From positions 28,746,552 through 28,810,551 of the forward strand of contig OX419756.1 in the NCBI GenBank assembly GCA_948567375.1: a stretch of 64,000 bases of DNA, given 5' to 3'. Below the pieces are notes generated by a model, which saw only the letters and a program-made list of their open reading frames with translations, searched no databases and was not told the origin of the DNA. Made by a program: the position numbers and the translations under genes. This DNA comes from Lunularia cruciata (taxonomy: Eukaryota > Streptophyta > Marchantiopsida > Lunulariales > Lunulariaceae). Positions 19,424 to 28,440 of the stretch are shown here, piece after piece. Position 1 is the stretch's first letter. Every line of letters starts with the position of its first letter.

Positions 19424-20530
19424 TTACTGGCGATCTTTGTTTTCCAAAGTGGTTTCCACCTCCTCCTCTTCAATGTGCCTCTCCATGTTGTTCAAAGATC
19501 GCCTGTATGAAGGCCGAGGGCCTCTAGGGAAACGAGTGCAACAATTGGTAGATATGTGCCCAATACGGCCACAATTGTAACAACGGCATTGTTCTCCTCG
19601 AGTCCCTTCTCCTCGTGGGACTCCATCTCTTTGTTCTTCTACCCGTCCTCGCTCTCCCTGAAGCGGCCGTGCTCCTCGATCCCGGAATCGAAGGTTGCCC
19701 AATTCCATCGGTACTGGTCCACCCATGTGTGGCATTTCTGCCCGATAATGTTGAGGTGGAACTACTCCTTCACCTCCACCTAATGCTCCGGCTATTCTCT
19801 GCGCACAAGCAATGGCTTCAAATACCGTACAAGGGTTTTGCACCATGACTTCTTGGCAAATCCGCTCTTTCAACCCTCGTTTGAAATTGTCGAGAGCCTT
19901 TGCTGGACTCATGTCGGTAATTGCAACTTGTAGATCCAGAAATGCCTCCACATACTCTTGTACGCTATTCTTCTGTCTCAATCCCCATAGTCGGGTTCGA
20001 GCCATCTGCACAGAATCCACCGATTGGAAATTCTTGAGCAGTCTTTCTTGCATTGCTGTCCATGTGACCTCCCTTCTCTCTGCCAGCATGGATCGTTCCC
20101 AAGCATCATACCATGTGAGGGCTTTATCGGTCAAGTACCCACATGCAAACACGCATGCAGCATGCTCTGTGATCTCTGTTGAGAACAATTGAAAATATTG
20201 ATTCATTCTCGAGATCCAATTCTCCACTACTCCCATCGTACGCTGCCCCTTGTAAGGCTCGATGTTGCAGGTCTTCTTCATCTAGAGTAGCAATGTGGCT
20301 TCATTGTTGATAGGGTTCGTAGGCACGGGTGCCTCTCCAAGTACTTCAGTCGCAGGTACTGGGTTTTGAGACGGCTCTTCTTCTTGCATGGCTTGATCGT
20401 TCCTGAGGATCTGCACTTGACTTTGCAATGTCTCCATGGTCATCTTAATCTCTCGAAATTCATTCAACATCCCTTGCATTCCTTGCACCAGCTCTTGCAA
20501 CTGCGGATCCATGGTGCCTGCAACACCCAA
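19424..20530 (-). CDS. gag: Element B Gag (one in-frame TAG)
   Basis: Two open parts in one frame: 20530-20282 (82 codons, M-D-P-Q-L-Q-E-L start, coiled-coil-like) and 20281-19424 (285 codons), parted by a TAG at 20282-20284. The second part is the retrotransposon gag capsid ([10 protein letters not shown] near its residue 56, [12 protein letters not shown]) and ends with the CCHC knuckle [14 protein letters not shown]. Its length is typical for chromovirus gag. It forms the particle and binds the RNA. Confidence 0.9.
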
Positions 20531-20545
20531 TTGCTAATGTCTATT

Positions 20546-20905
20546 TCAATACAGAGTCAATATAATCACTCTGGAAGGCGCACGAACTATCGGAACTACC
20601 ATTGGGACCTCAGAAGCTATCACTTGTTGATAATACTCCTCACCAAAATTCCTAACCACAAAATCTCTAAACATCAATTTCGGCCTCACTACATAATGGA
20701 TTTCTACTTGAGTGTTGAAAGGAAGAGGATTTGGGACATTCATATCCATATTATCATAATAGAATGTAGATCGTCAAATCCCACTCTCTGTCATATATCA
20801 CCACAGGTAGAATCACCGGGTTTGGTGAGTTCATCACTCTGTCCATGAATTCAGCACCGAAGTGATAAACTAGCGATACTCTCATCTGCTCACGCTGGAT
20901 GTACA
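20546..20905 (-). CDS. Element B leader modules, two copies (unknown domain)
   Basis: Two frames lie between the primer site and gag. Copy 1 (about 20905-20755) has V-M-Y-I-Q-R-E-Q-M-R, F-G-A-E, P-V-I-L-P-V-V-I-Y-D and I-Y-I-L-L followed by two stops. Copy 2 (20749-20546, 67 codons) has V-V-R-P-K-L-M-F-R, F-G-E-E, P-M-V-V-P-I-V and I-L-T-L-Y, and stops just before gag. Copy 2 aligns without gaps over its first half to the first leader module of Element 1, although the elements differ in clade, primer tRNA and chromodomain. Both copies are open here. Function is unknown. Confidence 0.55.
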
Positions 20906-21103
20906 TAACCTTGATGTGGAATGGGTTTGAGAGTGGAAAGCTAAGTGTGGGAAATTATCCCCCCCGGCGCATCCATCCCATCCGCTCTCTAAAGTCCTTC
21001 CTAAGTCTAGCGATTACTCTATGTTCTCCACCTCAAATTACTCAGTTTCAGTAGTTCGTGCTATTCCAAGAGGGGTGATCCACTCTCTTGGACTAGAACA
21101 CTC

Positions 21104-21115
21104 GCTCTGATACCA
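21104..21115 (-). other. Primer-binding site of Element B, initiator tRNA-Met
   Basis: GCTCTGATACCA on the + strand, the reverse complement of TGGTATCAGAGC, next to the 5' LTR at 21117. Confidence 0.92.
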
Positions 21116-21116
21116 T

Positions 21117-21853
21117 TGTAATACTCCGAGGACAAGAGAAGAAAGAAAACACAGATTGCACACTCAAACATTCGATGCCCCAAGGGAGCACCTTCTCTTT
21201 ATTATATAGACAAAGAGGATCTCCTCCAAGGAAGCTCCATCATAGGATTAGGGACATAGATAGGTGATATTTCAGCAAGCTCCACCCTTGGATTACTGAC
21301 TTGGATGGGTGACCTGTCTGGTCTAGGTCCTATCTGGTTGGTCAAACGAGCTTTGACCGGAGGGAATCTTTTAGGGAATCTTCTTGTAGGATCTCAGAAT
21401 CACATGAGTAAGGTACCATTGGAAAGCTCTCAACGAGACAAACCAGGGGGAGGGAAGGCCAGCCTCTCCTCCATTGGGGGGGGAATCTGCACATTTTTGA
21501 GGCCTAATTCATCCGTTTAGGCCTCCGAAATTGCCTTCAAAGATTTTAGGCATATTTCGGTTCCTACTCTATTAGTAGAAGTCCCCTTTTGGTGATACCT
21601 CTTTCTGATCTGTTTAGTCCATCATGTGTAACATCCTTCCAGATGTTACCAAACCAATTCTCACCTTTAAATCATATGTCTAGCTATTGGTTCTAAGGTT
21701 CTCAAGTCTATTTCGGTTTCTGCCCTATTAGTAGAAGTACTCTTTTGGTGATACTTCTATCTGATCTATTTTGACCATCATGTATAACATCATTCTAGAT
21801 GTTACCAAACCAAATTTCACATCTTGATCATATGGCTAACCCTTGGTATTACA
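21117..21853 (-). repeat. Element B 5' LTR
   Basis: 737 bp, inverted family LTR ending in TGTAATACC on the minus strand. The target copy CCATG follows at 21854, and the Element A integrase frame resumes there. Confidence 0.92.
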
Positions 21854-21858
21854 CCATG

Positions 21859-22677
21859 TCCATAGCTTACCACCCACAAATAGATGGCCAAACAAAGCGG
21901 GCTAATTGCACGATTGAAGACATGTTACATGGCTTCACCTTAGAAGAGCAAGAGAGGTGGGACACCCTACTCCCGTTGGTGGAATTTGCTTACAAAAATT
22001 TGGTGAATGCATCCACCCAGGTCACTCTATTCTTCTTCATGTATGGTGAGCATCCCTTCACACCTTCTAGCTTGATGAAGATCCGTCCAATGGCTACCAA
22101 GGTCGATGCAGTCAACACATTTGTTTCTAGAATCCAACAAGGTGTGGAGAGCGCCAAGCACAGATTATAGATTGCACAAAATCTACAAAAGCAGTATGCT
22201 AATGCATACCATAGGCACATGGAGTTCAATGTTGAGGATCAAGTGTGGCTATTGACAACCAACCTCACATTAGTTGGACCTTGTAAGCTCAAACCTCATT
22301 TTATTGGGCCTTTCTTGATTCTTTGTCGTGTCAGTGTTGTGGCCTATCACCTTAAGCTACCACCACACATGAAGATCCATCCATTGTTCCATGTCTCCCT
22401 ACTATGCAGATATGCTTCCTGATCAGGCCAAGGTCATTCCACACAAGACATTTGACCTTGTCCGACACTCATTGATGGCATAGAGGAATATGAAGTGGAG
22501 CGGATTCTCCAAAAATGCATGCATGGTACTCGCCAGCCGCGGGTGGACTATCTAGAACAATGGAAACGTTACCTCCTCTATGAAGCAACTTCGGAGCCCG
22601 CTGCCAGTTTGACACATGCACTGGTGTTGGTGCAAGCATTTGAGCAACAATTGCACAACGAGGACGTTGCGTCTTAA
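21859..22677 (+). pseudogene. Element A integrase, part 2, with chromodomain
   Basis: Resumes the integrase of part 1 after Element B: S-I-A-Y-H-P-Q-I-D-G-Q-T-K-R-A-N. The catalytic Glu of T-E-R has become Lys here (Element B keeps Glu). Then comes the tail and a decayed chromodomain (E-Y-E-V-E-R-I-L ... Y-L-E-Q-W-K-R-Y). Stops lie after K-H-R-L, at R-Y-A-S and in the linker. Ends N-E-D-V-A-S at TAA 22675-22677, as in Element B. Confidence 0.88.
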
Positions 22678-22690
22678 AAGGAAGGAGGTC
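22675..22690 (+). other. Polypurine tract of Element A
   Basis: TAAAAGGAAGGAGGTC directly before the 3' LTR of Element A, matching the tract of Element B. Confidence 0.65.
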
Positions 22691-23433
22691 TTTAGTACCA
22701 AGAGCTAGCCATATGATCTAGATGTAAAATTAGGTTTGGTAACATCTAGAATGATGTTATACATGGTGGTCAAAACAGATAAGATAGAAGTATCACCAAA
22801 AGCGTACTTCTACTAATAGGGCAGAAACCAAAATAGACTTGAGAACCTTAGAACCAATAGCTAGACATATGATTTAAAGGTGAGAATTGGTTTAATAACA
22901 CCTAGAAGGATGTTACACATGGTGGACTAAATAGATCAGAAAGAGGTATCACCAAAAGTGGACTCCTACTAATAGAGTAGGAACCAAAATATGCCTGAAA
23001 TCTTTAAAGGCAATTTCAGAGGCCTAAACGGATGAATTAGACCTCAAAAATGTGCATTTCCCCCCCCCCCTTCTCCTATGGAAGATTGTTTGGCCTTCCC
23101 TCCCCTTTGCTTTTTCTTGTCAAGAGCTTTCTAATGGTACCTTACGTGATTTTGAGATTCCTACAACAAGATTCCTTAAAATATTCCCTCCGGTCAAAGC
23201 TTGTTTGACCAACCAGATAGGACCTAGACCAGACATGTCACCCATCCAAGTAAGTAATCCAAGGGTGGAGCTTGCTAATATGTCACCTATCTGTGTGTCT
23301 AATCCTATGGTGGAGCTTCCTTGGAGGAGATCCTCTTTGTCTATATAATAAAGAGAAGGTGCTCCTTTGGATCATTGAATGTTTGAGTGTGCAATCTGTG
23401 TTTTCTCTCTTCTTTTGTCCTTGGAGTATTACG
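22691..23433 (+). repeat. Element A 3' LTR
   Basis: 743 bp. The terminal TG has mutated to TT and the end ACA to ACG, but alignment to 10576-11326 is clear throughout and TSD GATTG follows. The many differences from the 5' LTR show age. Confidence 0.88.
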
Positions 23434-24039
23434 GATTGTGATGATTTTTGATTCTTACAAAGAAGGCTACTTCACTACAAAATGACTTCACCTTAGAATT
23501 GTGTCCCACTCCTCCATTGAAGGTACAACTTCCTTGATCAAAATTTTTTTGCATCAACCCTATACTGCGCACACCAATGCAAAATACTACAAACACTACA
23601 ATTCCTCTTAGATCTATCAAGGTATTGCTTTAATTGCTATCCACTTAGTATCAAACACACAAAATGAAAATAGACTTGTAGAATCCAACATCCAATACTC
23701 AAATGTGCACTTTGAGATTCTCCAAGCATTCACAAACACACACATAGGATTGATACTCAAAATTAAGCTTAAATGACAAGCATTGAATTATAGCACTTTG
23801 CTTTACTCAACTTCAAAATTACAAATACTGAACAAAAAACACTATGAATACTTCTTTTAAATAGGCTAAGCACTTCAACAATTATCTAACAAAATATCAT
23901 TCTACAACAACTTTACCAACCTATAGATCTGAAATGACAAACCACCTCTTCATATCTCAAAACTATGTCTATTCTACTCCAAAGTCAACCTCAACTTTGG
24001 CTTCCAAACCCGATGTTACTCCTTCAAGTACTTCTCCCT

Positions 24040-24480
24040 CTTTGGGTCTCTATAATACTACTACTCCATTGACTATTTCTGCTATCCCTTCACTCTGAAC
24101 TACAATTACAGACATGGGTATTCTATCTACTTCTTTGTCAGCTAACCGACTCTTCTCTAATGTCTGAGGTAACTCACTTGAAGACACCTACACTCCTACT
24201 TCTACAACTTTGGATTTTGTATCTTCCTTCACACTACTCCAAAGTTTCTCTAATTCTGATTTTACTAAATCTAATCTGAAACAAACATTATCTCCTACCT
24301 CTACCATCTTCCTATCCACTCAATCTCTCAAACATATTAGAAGATTGTTCAAATTTACATTCTTTGCACTCTTCTTCCTCATCTCTTGCACTTTGGGTTC
24401 ATTCACTACAACTATTTTCTCTTCTAATTCTATCATATCTGAGTCTAAATTGAAATTAAGGTCATGGCTATCCTAACACT
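24040..24480 (-). pseudogene. Remnant of LTR-encoded ORF in solo LTR S
   Basis: On the minus strand the words L-L-I-C-L-R-D, V-D-R-K-M, L-R/K-L-D-L-V-K-S-E-L-E-K-L-W align with the C-terminal region of the ORF in the Element C LTRs (L-L-I-R-L-R-E, M-D-R-K-M, L-D-L-V-N-S-E-L-E-K-I-W). Several stops interrupt it. Protein similarity outlasting the DNA divergence argues that this part once coded. Confidence 0.55.
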
Positions 24481-24699
24481 ATCTTCTTTCCCTACTCTAA
24501 ATTCCTTAGATGACTCTGGCAAGACCCCCAAAGTCACATTCATCCTATGTTTGACTACTTTGGATTGGGTCACCTTTGTCTTGAGGTGAAGTCTCTAGAT
24601 CCAAAGTCATGTAGACCCAAAATTGTATAAGTCCTAAGTTGTATAGACCCAAAGTCACCTTATATTTATTCTAAAATTTTCAAATACTTGTTTCTTCTA

Positions 24700-25005
24700 C
24701 TATAGACCTCTAAACTCTACAATTTTGGTGTCAATGGAAAGGACTGAAGAAGACGCTTCCAACAAGATATAGCACACATGATTTGGACGTGTAGTCATTG
24801 AGATACAGACCTCAAAGTAATCTTGACCTACAATTTTCATTCTGATGCAAAGTATCCTTCCTTTAGGTATACCATCATCCAATCCAATCCGAGTTCCTCT
24901 TCCTCTAACAAAAATTTGACTTCCTTGCATTGGATCAATACACATGCTTCTCCTTGTTTCTTTTCCATTTGGGTTCAATTTGACTTCAGCAATGCACTTC
25001 TTCAA
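24700..25005 (-). CDS. Hypothetical ORF at the start of solo LTR S
   Basis: 101 codons on the minus strand, starting 33 bases inside the LTR start. It is basic and mixed, with G-S-Q-I-F-V-R-G-R-G-T-R and P-N-H-V-C-Y-I-L-L-E-A-S-S-S. I do not recognise it, and it does not resemble the N-terminus of the Element C LTR ORF. It may be the N-terminus of an alternative LTR protein, or chance. Confidence 0.3.
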   Translation of the reverse strand: MKKCIAEVKLNPNGKETRRSMCIDPMQGSQIFVRGRGTRIGLDDGIPKGRILCIRMKIVGQDYFEVCISMTTRPNHVCYILLEASSSVLSIDTKIVEFRGL

Positions 25006-25043
25006 AACTTATAAAAAATGAAAAATGTAGGTACCACAAACAT

Positions 25044-25600
25044 CTCCAAGTTCATCAATCTGTTTCTCAACCTACATTTTGGAGAACATCTCTTTGATAG
25101 GTGATTCTTGTACCCAAGTCCTGACAAGTACACCTCAAGTCCATTCTTGGATGAGACATGCCGTGTTGTTGGATGCAGCTAGAGTGAGATCACAAACTCA
25201 TCATCTTTATCTTTGGTGAACAAACCTCTTACCCAAAAAGGTTCTATAGTATGCTTATGATGGGATTCAATGACTAGACTGCCTTACTATTGATGATATT
25301 TTGGATGTTGGCGCTAGTCTCAAATGGTAGTAGTGGCTGATAGGTCACTTATGGTAGTAGTGAACCTTGTTGGATAGCTTAGAGCCACTTTACCCACACT
25401 TATGAGTTTCCCAAGCTCCCATGCTTTTTGAGAGGGAGGTGTTGGACTTGTGTAGGACTCACAATTATAGCAATTGGTGAACCCCGATACTGATGAGAGG
25501 GAGTGGTCGATGGGTTTTTACACTAGTATTACAAATGTTACATTAGTATCAAAGGCATCCAAGTGTTAAATGTTAGGTCAGACTATGGACCTAAAATATT
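25044..25600 (+). pseudogene. MT element: cytosine-5 DNA methyltransferase, C-terminal half
   Basis: Resumes the domain cut at 10329. Y-I-L-E-N-I-S-L-I-G-D-S at 25073-25108 is motif VI (E-N-V/I at 25082-25090). V-L-L-D-A-A-R-V-R-S-Q-T-H-H-L follows (Ala-Ala-Arg at 25175-25183), the motif VIII region, then T-N-L-L-P and L-T-I-D-D-I-L-D-V-G of the target-recognition side. After two frameshifts S-M-G-F near 25515 and M-L-G-Q-T-M-D-L-K (25570-25596) correspond to motifs IX-X. Stops are many. The order VI, VIII, X after I, II and IV on the other side of the solo LTR shows that one full-length domain was split. Confidence 0.82.
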
Positions 25601-25962
25601 TGATCTAGATTGTGAGCCTTGGCTTGGTAGAGCAACATAGGATGTGCTTTATAAGCATCACCATTCAGACACTTATGAGCTTTGTGCCTATCAAGATGAT
25701 TAAGGCACATGCTAGGAGCAATAGACCAAAGGGCATGGTATTCTTGGGACACAACCAATGGCTACTAGTGAGAGTGGTCTACTTGAGGTCCATCCAAGTG
25801 AGTACGGTGTCATTGGGAAAATAGCCCACGTGTACCCTTGAGGCTTTTGGTGTGATACATTTTCTTTTTCTCTTCTTGTTGTTGTAAGGAACATGGATTT
25901 ATGTCAATATGTCTCGGGTGTGGTTTTATGCTACCTTGCCACGGGAGATATTCCTATATTAT
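25601..25962 (+). other. MT element linker after the methyltransferase
   Basis: An open frame of 70 codons (25612-25824) continues from the methyltransferase end (S-L-G-L-V-E-Q-H-R) but shows no known domain. The rest is T-rich and non-coding. It ends at about 25963, where a new repeat starts with TGTGAAGCCCGG. Confidence 0.4.
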
Positions 25963-26389
25963 TGTGAAGCCCGGAAAAATTTATGGTGTTATTAGCCCAA
26001 GGAGTCTTTTAATGTGGCTTGAGCCAAGAAATAATGTTGGGTTACACAAGCTCAAGTTTTGTTTTATGTTATTGGAGTGAAAAGTATTTTCCTTAGTGGA
26101 GGAGAAAAAAGAGTCTTTTGAGTTGGAAATACTTCAAGAGGCTTTAGAGGAGTTTTGATAATGAAAGGTTTGGGGAATAATAGCAGGAAAAAGTTAGGGG
26201 ACAAGGAAGGAACTCAGCTCGGGAGGAGAGGTTTTTCTCGTAGGATAGGACTTGGAGAGGGGTGACAAGTTTCGAGCAGAAGGGGAAGGTTCGGGAGGAA
26301 GGAGAGAAGCATCAAAGGATTTTGAGGGGGGGGTTGCCAGGAAAGTGGAATTTCAAGAAGTGTTTTGCAGGGCAAAGAAAATAAAAAGA

Positions 26390-26745
26390 AAGGTCTGGGG
26401 AGAAAGGTTTTAGGAAGATGTCTGGCTGAGGACAAAGGGCAATAAGGAGATTTTTGAGTTAGGAAGCTTGGCCTGGACATGAACTAAGGAGAAATGTTTC
26501 AAGAGATGTTTGGCTGAGGACAGAGGGCAATAAGGAAATTTTCGAGTTAGAAAGCTTGGCCTAGACAAGAACTGAGGAGAAATGTTTTGGGAGATGTCTG
26601 GCTGAGGACCAAGGGCAATAAGGAGATTTTCGAGTTAGGAAGTTTGGCCTGGACAGGAACTGAGGAGAAATGTTTCGGGAGATGTCTGGCTGAGGACAGA
26701 GGGCAGTAAGGACGATTTTGAGTTAGAGATCTTGTGGCTGGACAA
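26390..26745. repeat. 88-bp tandem repeat, about four copies
   Basis: The phrase TGGCTGAGGA recurs at 26423 (ending G-A-G-G-A), 26511, 26599 and 26687, exactly 88 bases apart. The whole unit (GGCAATAAGGAGAT..., TTGGCCTGGACA..., GAGGAGAAATGTTT...) repeats with few changes. Confidence 0.9.
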
Positions 26746-26879
26746 GAAGGAACTTGGAGAGAAAATGAGAAAAGAATTTAGTAGGTATGCCTTGAGGCGC
26801 AGGGCAAGAGAAGATTTTGTAGGTATGGCCTGAGATTGTGAACATCAAAAGGGAAATTTTTGCAGGCAAGTATGGCTTG

Positions 26880-27725
26880 AGATTGTGAAAGCCAAAAAGG
26901 AGAATTTTGAATTGCCTTGGGCAAGACAATGGGAGAGGGAAGAAGTGTTGTGCAAGAATTTTTGAATTGAGATAGGGTGTGCAGGAGAGGGAAAAATTTT
27001 GAAGTGCTTTTGTGTAGGATAGTGGGAGGAGAAAATAGGAATGTACATGAATTTTTGAATTGAGATAGGGTGTGTAGGAGAAGAGAAATTTAGAAGTGTT
27101 TTGGCTTGACAGTAGGAGAGGAAAGCAAGGTTGTGCAGGAATTTTTTAAGTGAGATAGGGTGTGCAAAAGAAGAGAAATTTAGAAGTGCTTTGGGCTGGA
27201 CAGTGGGAGAGGGAAGCAAGGCTGTGCAGGAATTTTTGATTTGAGATAGGGTGTGCAAGAGAGGGGAAATTTTTGAAGTGCTCTTGTGCAAGACAACAGG
27301 AGAGGAAAACAAGAATGTACATGATTTTTGAATTGAGATAGGGTGTACAGGAGAAGAGAAATTTAGAAGTGCTTTGGGCTGGACAGTGGGAGAGGGAAGC
27401 AAGGCTGTGCATGAATTTTTGAATTGAGATAGGGTGTGCAAGAGAGTGGAAATTTCTAAAGTGCTCTTTGCAGGATAGTGGGAGAGGAAAACAAGAATGT
27501 ACATGAATTTTCAAATTGAGATGTTGTGTGTAGGAGAGGGGAAATTTTCAAGGTGCTTTTGTGTAGGACAGTTGGGAGAGGAAAGCAGGGTTGTGCAAGA
27601 ATTTTTGAAGTGAGATAAGGTGTGTAGGAGAAGAGAAATTTAGAAGTGCTTTGGGCTGGACAATGGGAGAGGGAAGCAAGGCTGTGCAAGAATTTTTGAA
27701 GTGAGTTGAGGTGGTAGTGGACAGG
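26880..27725. repeat. About 92-bp tandem repeat, two subtypes, nine copies
   Basis: The phrase AATTTTTGAATTGAGATAGG or close variants recurs near 26956, 27049, 27139, 27230, 27322, 27413, 27505, 27599 and 27690, 90-94 bases apart. Units are of two kinds: one with GAGGGGAAATTTTTGAAGTG and CAAGAATGTACATG, the other with GAAGAGAAATTTAGAAGTGC and CAAGGCTGTGCAGG, in mixed order. Confidence 0.9.
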
Positions 27726-28440
27726 GGAAGGTGTCCTCACGAAGGGATTGTAGGGTTTTGACAGTACAGGGGCAGGGATATTTTCTTGAGTGTAAATCCT
27801 TATGAGACTTGGCTGAAGGAGTTGAATTTTGCAGAGAAAGGACTGGACTAGAGTGAAGGTTTGGAGAGTTTTCCTGCTGAGGAGAGAAGAGGATCTTCAA
27901 GGGCTTTTGCCCTGAGCAGTGAGAGGAACTGGATGAAGGTTTGGAGTTGCTTTGCTGAGGAGGTGACAAGAGAGGAAGGAAGTTTTGAAAGAAATCTGCT
28001 GGCTGGGCATGGCAAGAGAGTGAGAAGAGAAATGCCATAGGTGACGACAGTACAAATTTGCAATGACATGAGGGGAGAATCACCAAAGGGGATCTGCCAA
28101 ACAGCAATCTTGGGGAGAGACCTACAGACATGAAGCTAAATGTTGTAAGGGATAGGAGTTAGGACCTGGATGTTTCCTGTTCTGTATATGCTTGATTAGA
28201 CAATGTGCCTAATGCAAAACTATTCAGTCTGAGTTTTGATCATCATGAAGAATTTATGGATTTTGGAGAACTCGGTGCGGTGATGGAAGTGACATTCCTC
28301 GTGAATGAATGTATATGTAAAAAGATAAGTTAACAATGATAAGAAAATAATGAAAACTTAGCACTTAGTCTTGTCCACAGAAGTGAGTCAGGTCTTTGGA
28401 CAAAATCCCGGGGTAGAATCGGTTGCATGACATGTGGACT

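Larger units (their letters stand above)
15276..21853 (-). mobile_element. Element B: chromovirus nested in Element A
   Basis: 6578 bp on the minus strand. LTRs are 21117-21853 (5') and 15276-16015 (3'), with TSD CCATG. It belongs to the same family as Element A but in opposite orientation. The LTR pair differs at about a dozen substitutions and two small indels by eye, so it is younger than A and older than Element 1. Gag, protease, RT, RNase H, integrase and chromodomain are all recognisable, broken by four stops or shifts. Confidence 0.95.
10576..23433 (+). mobile_element. Element A: old chromovirus, host of Element B
   Basis: Ty3/gypsy element on the + strand with LTRs 10576-11326 and 22691-23433 and TSD GATTG (10571-10575, 23434-23438). 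It carries an initiator-Met tRNA primer site, leader modules, a deleted gag, protease, RT, RNase H, integrase and a chromodomain. Its integrase is interrupted by the same-family Element B in reverse orientation. Many stops, a broken RT active site and visibly diverged LTRs show that it is much older than B. Confidence 0.93.
10330..25038 (-). repeat. Solo LTR S (Element C-like), split by Element A
   Basis: The LTR pieces are 10330-10575 and 23439-25038, about 1.85 kb together. The left end TGTGACAACC and the right end GGTACCACA are the two ends of the Element C LTR, and the first ~250 bases align with 28441 and 37553. It is flanked by AACAT on both sides (10325-10329, 25039-25043), and the methyltransferase reading resumes immediately after. 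There is no primer site or internal region, so it is a recombined solo LTR in minus orientation. Its sequence is clearly older than Element C. Confidence 0.85.
25963..28440. repeat. Unclassified repeat F, purine-rich, with minisatellites
   Basis: Begins with TGTGAAGCCCGG, LTR-like, and is strongly purine-rich on the + strand. It holds two tandem-repeat blocks (listed separately). Long minus-strand open frames here are translations of the repeats and not genes. Element C is inserted at its right side with TSD GGACT, and F seems to go on at 41241 to about 41560, where the MT element resumes. I could not find its target duplication or its type. Confidence 0.5.

Noticed and set aside
26845-28131. 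Long minus-strand frames of 94-219 codons rich in H-P-I-S-I-Q-K
   Set aside because: They are translations of the ~92-bp minisatellite, whose unit length lets frames stay open. No domain, and the repeat explains them fully.
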